DNA from: Bacteroidaceae bacterium | GTDB lineage: Bacteria > Bacteroidota > Bacteroidia > Bacteroidales > Bacteroidaceae | Length of the DNA: 54,415 nucleotides | Assembly (NCBI GenBank): GCA_017960985.1 | Contig: JAGCYD010000073.1 | Coordinates: 1 to 54,415 of the forward strand | Direction: 5' to 3' | Shown here: positions 53,702 through 54,415 of the stretch, in pieces | Layout: the number at the start of each line of letters is the position of its first letter | Position numbering within the stretch: the stretch's first letter is position 1 | Notes under the pieces: model-generated | Seen by the model: the letters and a program-made list of their open reading frames with translations, nothing else | Databases searched by the model: none | Told to the model about the DNA's origin: nothing | Made by a program: the position numbers and the translations under genes

Positions 53702-53827
53702 TTATCGGAAGCGGATTGCATCCTGTCGCATGGGGATATCACCATCCCCCATCAGTTTCCACACTTCGTTTTGGACGAAATCGGAGAGGTTCGTGACATT
53801 ACGCTCGTTTGCACCCCAGTTAAGCAC
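53702..53827 (-). CDS. Possible small protein after the 42-residue gene (start uncertain)
   Basis: In one minus-strand frame the sequence from GTG 53827 to the stop at 53702 encodes about 41 residues (VLNWGANERNVTNLSDFVQ to RQDAIRFR). It looks protein-like and begins 17 bp after the 42-residue gene ends. The same frame remains open to ATG 53944, but that extension overlaps the 42-residue gene and looks like its shadow. No family recognised; weak call. Confidence 0.3.
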   Translation of the reverse strand: MLNWGANERNVTNLSDFVQNEVWKLMGDGDIPMRQDAIRFR

Positions 53828-53844
53828 AAAACGAAAGGAATAGT

Positions 53845-53973
53845 CTAATCTTCCTCTTCGTCCGAATTTTCTTGAGACCTCTCTATCATGGAGAGAACAC
53901 CATCCACGAGCGCCGAAGACAAACCATTTTTGATGCCCTGCCATATTCCTGTAAGTATGGGGTGATTAGTCAT
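53845..53973 (-). CDS. Small 42-residue protein with acidic tail
   Basis: ATG 53973 gives MTNHPILTGIWQGIKNGLSS, a mostly amphipathic helix continuing to SMIERS, and then an acidic end (NSDEEED). It overlaps the stop of the preceding small gene by 8 bases (ATGACTAA), strong evidence that it is translated by coupling. The acidic tail echoes the EEEDD end of its neighbour. No family recognised. Confidence 0.5.
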   Translation of the reverse strand: MTNHPILTGIWQGIKNGLSSALVDGVLSMIERSQENSDEEED

Positions 53974-54157
53974 CTTCTTCCTCCTTCTTCTTTTCAAATC
54001 CCATAATCCCATTCTTCCAATGATAACCGGGACTATTTTCGTCCAATAACCGATAGTCTAAATAGGCACGAGAAGCCTCATAGACATAATTACCTATAGT
54101 GGCCGCCCATTGACCAACAACATAAGTCGAAGCAAGTGATACAATCTTTCCAAACAT
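53966..54157 (-). CDS. Small 63-residue protein of unknown function
   Basis: From ATG 54157 the product begins MFGKIVSLASTYVVGQWAAT, with an amphipathic or weakly hydrophobic helix, followed by an aromatic region (YVYEASRAYLDYRLLDENSP; YHWKNGIMGF) and a charged end (EKKKEEEDD). A longer frame to 54199 is possible but would overlap the upstream gene. It lies 19 bp after the coiled-coil gene and overlaps the next small gene. No family recognised; the cluster is AT-rich compared with the rest of the window. Confidence 0.55.
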   Translation of the reverse strand: MFGKIVSLASTYVVGQWAATIGNYVYEASRAYLDYRLLDENSPGYHWKNGIMGFEKKKEEEDD

Positions 54158-54176
54158 AATCAAATATATTAAAATG

Positions 54177-54415
54177 TTAAATAAAGAACTGAAGCACACT
54201 TAGAATTATTGATGCAATAGAGATAACACTGATAAGAACAATATATTTTTTATAACGACGAACATGGTCGTTATATTCCGAGATTGTTTTGTTTAAAGAA
54301 TCTATTTGCATTGTTTGATTCTTATCCAATTCATCTTTTGCTTCCAAAAGGACAACTAATCGCTTAATATCTTTCGATTGTTCGTCGTCCAGCTTTGTTT
54401 TTTCATTTAATTCAG
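54177..54415 (-). CDS. Partial coiled-coil protein with C-terminal membrane helix
   Basis: Seventy-eight codons are visible before the stop at 54177-54179; the 5' part lies beyond the window. The visible part is a heptad-like charged helix (DIKRLVVLLEAKDELDKN; MQIDSLNKTISEYND), a basic patch (HVRRYKKY) and a last hydrophobic helix (IVLISVISIASIILSVLQFF), so a tail-anchored or bitopic membrane protein. It is the first visible gene of a small-gene group on the minus strand. Family unknown. Confidence 0.6.
   Translation of the reverse strand, partial: ELNEKTKLDDEQSKDIKRLVVLLEAKDELDKNQTMQIDSLNKTISEYNDHVRRYKKYIVLISVISIASIILSVLQFFI

Noticed and set aside
53828-53944. N-terminal half of an 80-codon frame starting at 53944
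   Set aside because: It overlaps the 42-residue gene in another frame and its composition (Gly/Arg/Trp) looks like a shadow; only the last part looks protein-like.

Overview
The window looks like chromosomal DNA of a gut- or oral-type member of the Bacteroidales, most likely Prevotellaceae. Supporting signs are repeated promoters of the Bacteroidetes form (TTTG, about 20 bp, TAnnTTTG), a complete Bat aerotolerance cluster, a six-gene Na+-translocating NADH:quinone reductase operon, PPi-dependent phosphofructokinase, the LptE/TPR/SecG block, FadL-like and PorT-like outer membrane proteins, and large secreted proteins with Fn3, cleaved-adhesin and dockerin-like modules.

Layout. 1-5.5 kb: 3' part of metH overlapping a 5-formyl-THF cyclo-ligase gene, then pfp, a GH25 lysozyme gene and prmA. 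5.6-13.6 kb: cell-envelope genes (low-complexity Tyr/Ser/Gly protein, FadL-like barrel, 1656-residue multidomain secreted protein). 13.7-23.3 kb: Bat cluster (moxR, DUF58, BatD-like protein, batA, batB, batC, batD, batE) plus a PAP2 phosphatase. It is interrupted between batC and batD by a repeat-filled gap with its own promoter. 23.3-27.7 kb: tamB on the minus strand, promoter back to back with nqrABCDEF (27.8-33.6 kb). 33.6-38.2 kb: a hairpin-rich nqr 3' region, then a minus-strand pair of a Gly/Met-rich secreted protein and a lipoprotein nuclease. 38.5-40.6 kb: two genes broken by in-frame stops (HU-like; propeller sensor). 40.7-43.5 kb: sigma54-type regulator, lptE, TPR gene and secG on the minus strand. 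43.6-44.9 kb: repeat array, a chimeric gene remnant, and hsp20 behind a consensus sigma54 promoter. 45-53.6 kb: housekeeping genes (trmO, a nuclease, a lipoprotein, tRNA-Asn and tRNA-His, folD, ffh, an outer membrane protein, aqpZ, mscL, gapA). 53.7-54.4 kb: overlapping small genes of unknown function, AT-rich, running off the end.

Most genes are ordinary. The unusual material is non-coding: (i) two matching arrays with 22/23-bp periodicity, in the batC-batD gap and beside the sigma54-regulator gene; (ii) 7- and 8-bp tandem repeats that fill intercistronic spacers and lie inside three signal-peptide coding regions of the Bat cluster; (iii) a perfect -24/-12 promoter for hsp20; (iv) a 78-bp duplication carrying the 3' end of tRNA-Asn and its terminator; (v) the small-gene cluster at the right edge. 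All calls come from reading the sequence; no database search was made.
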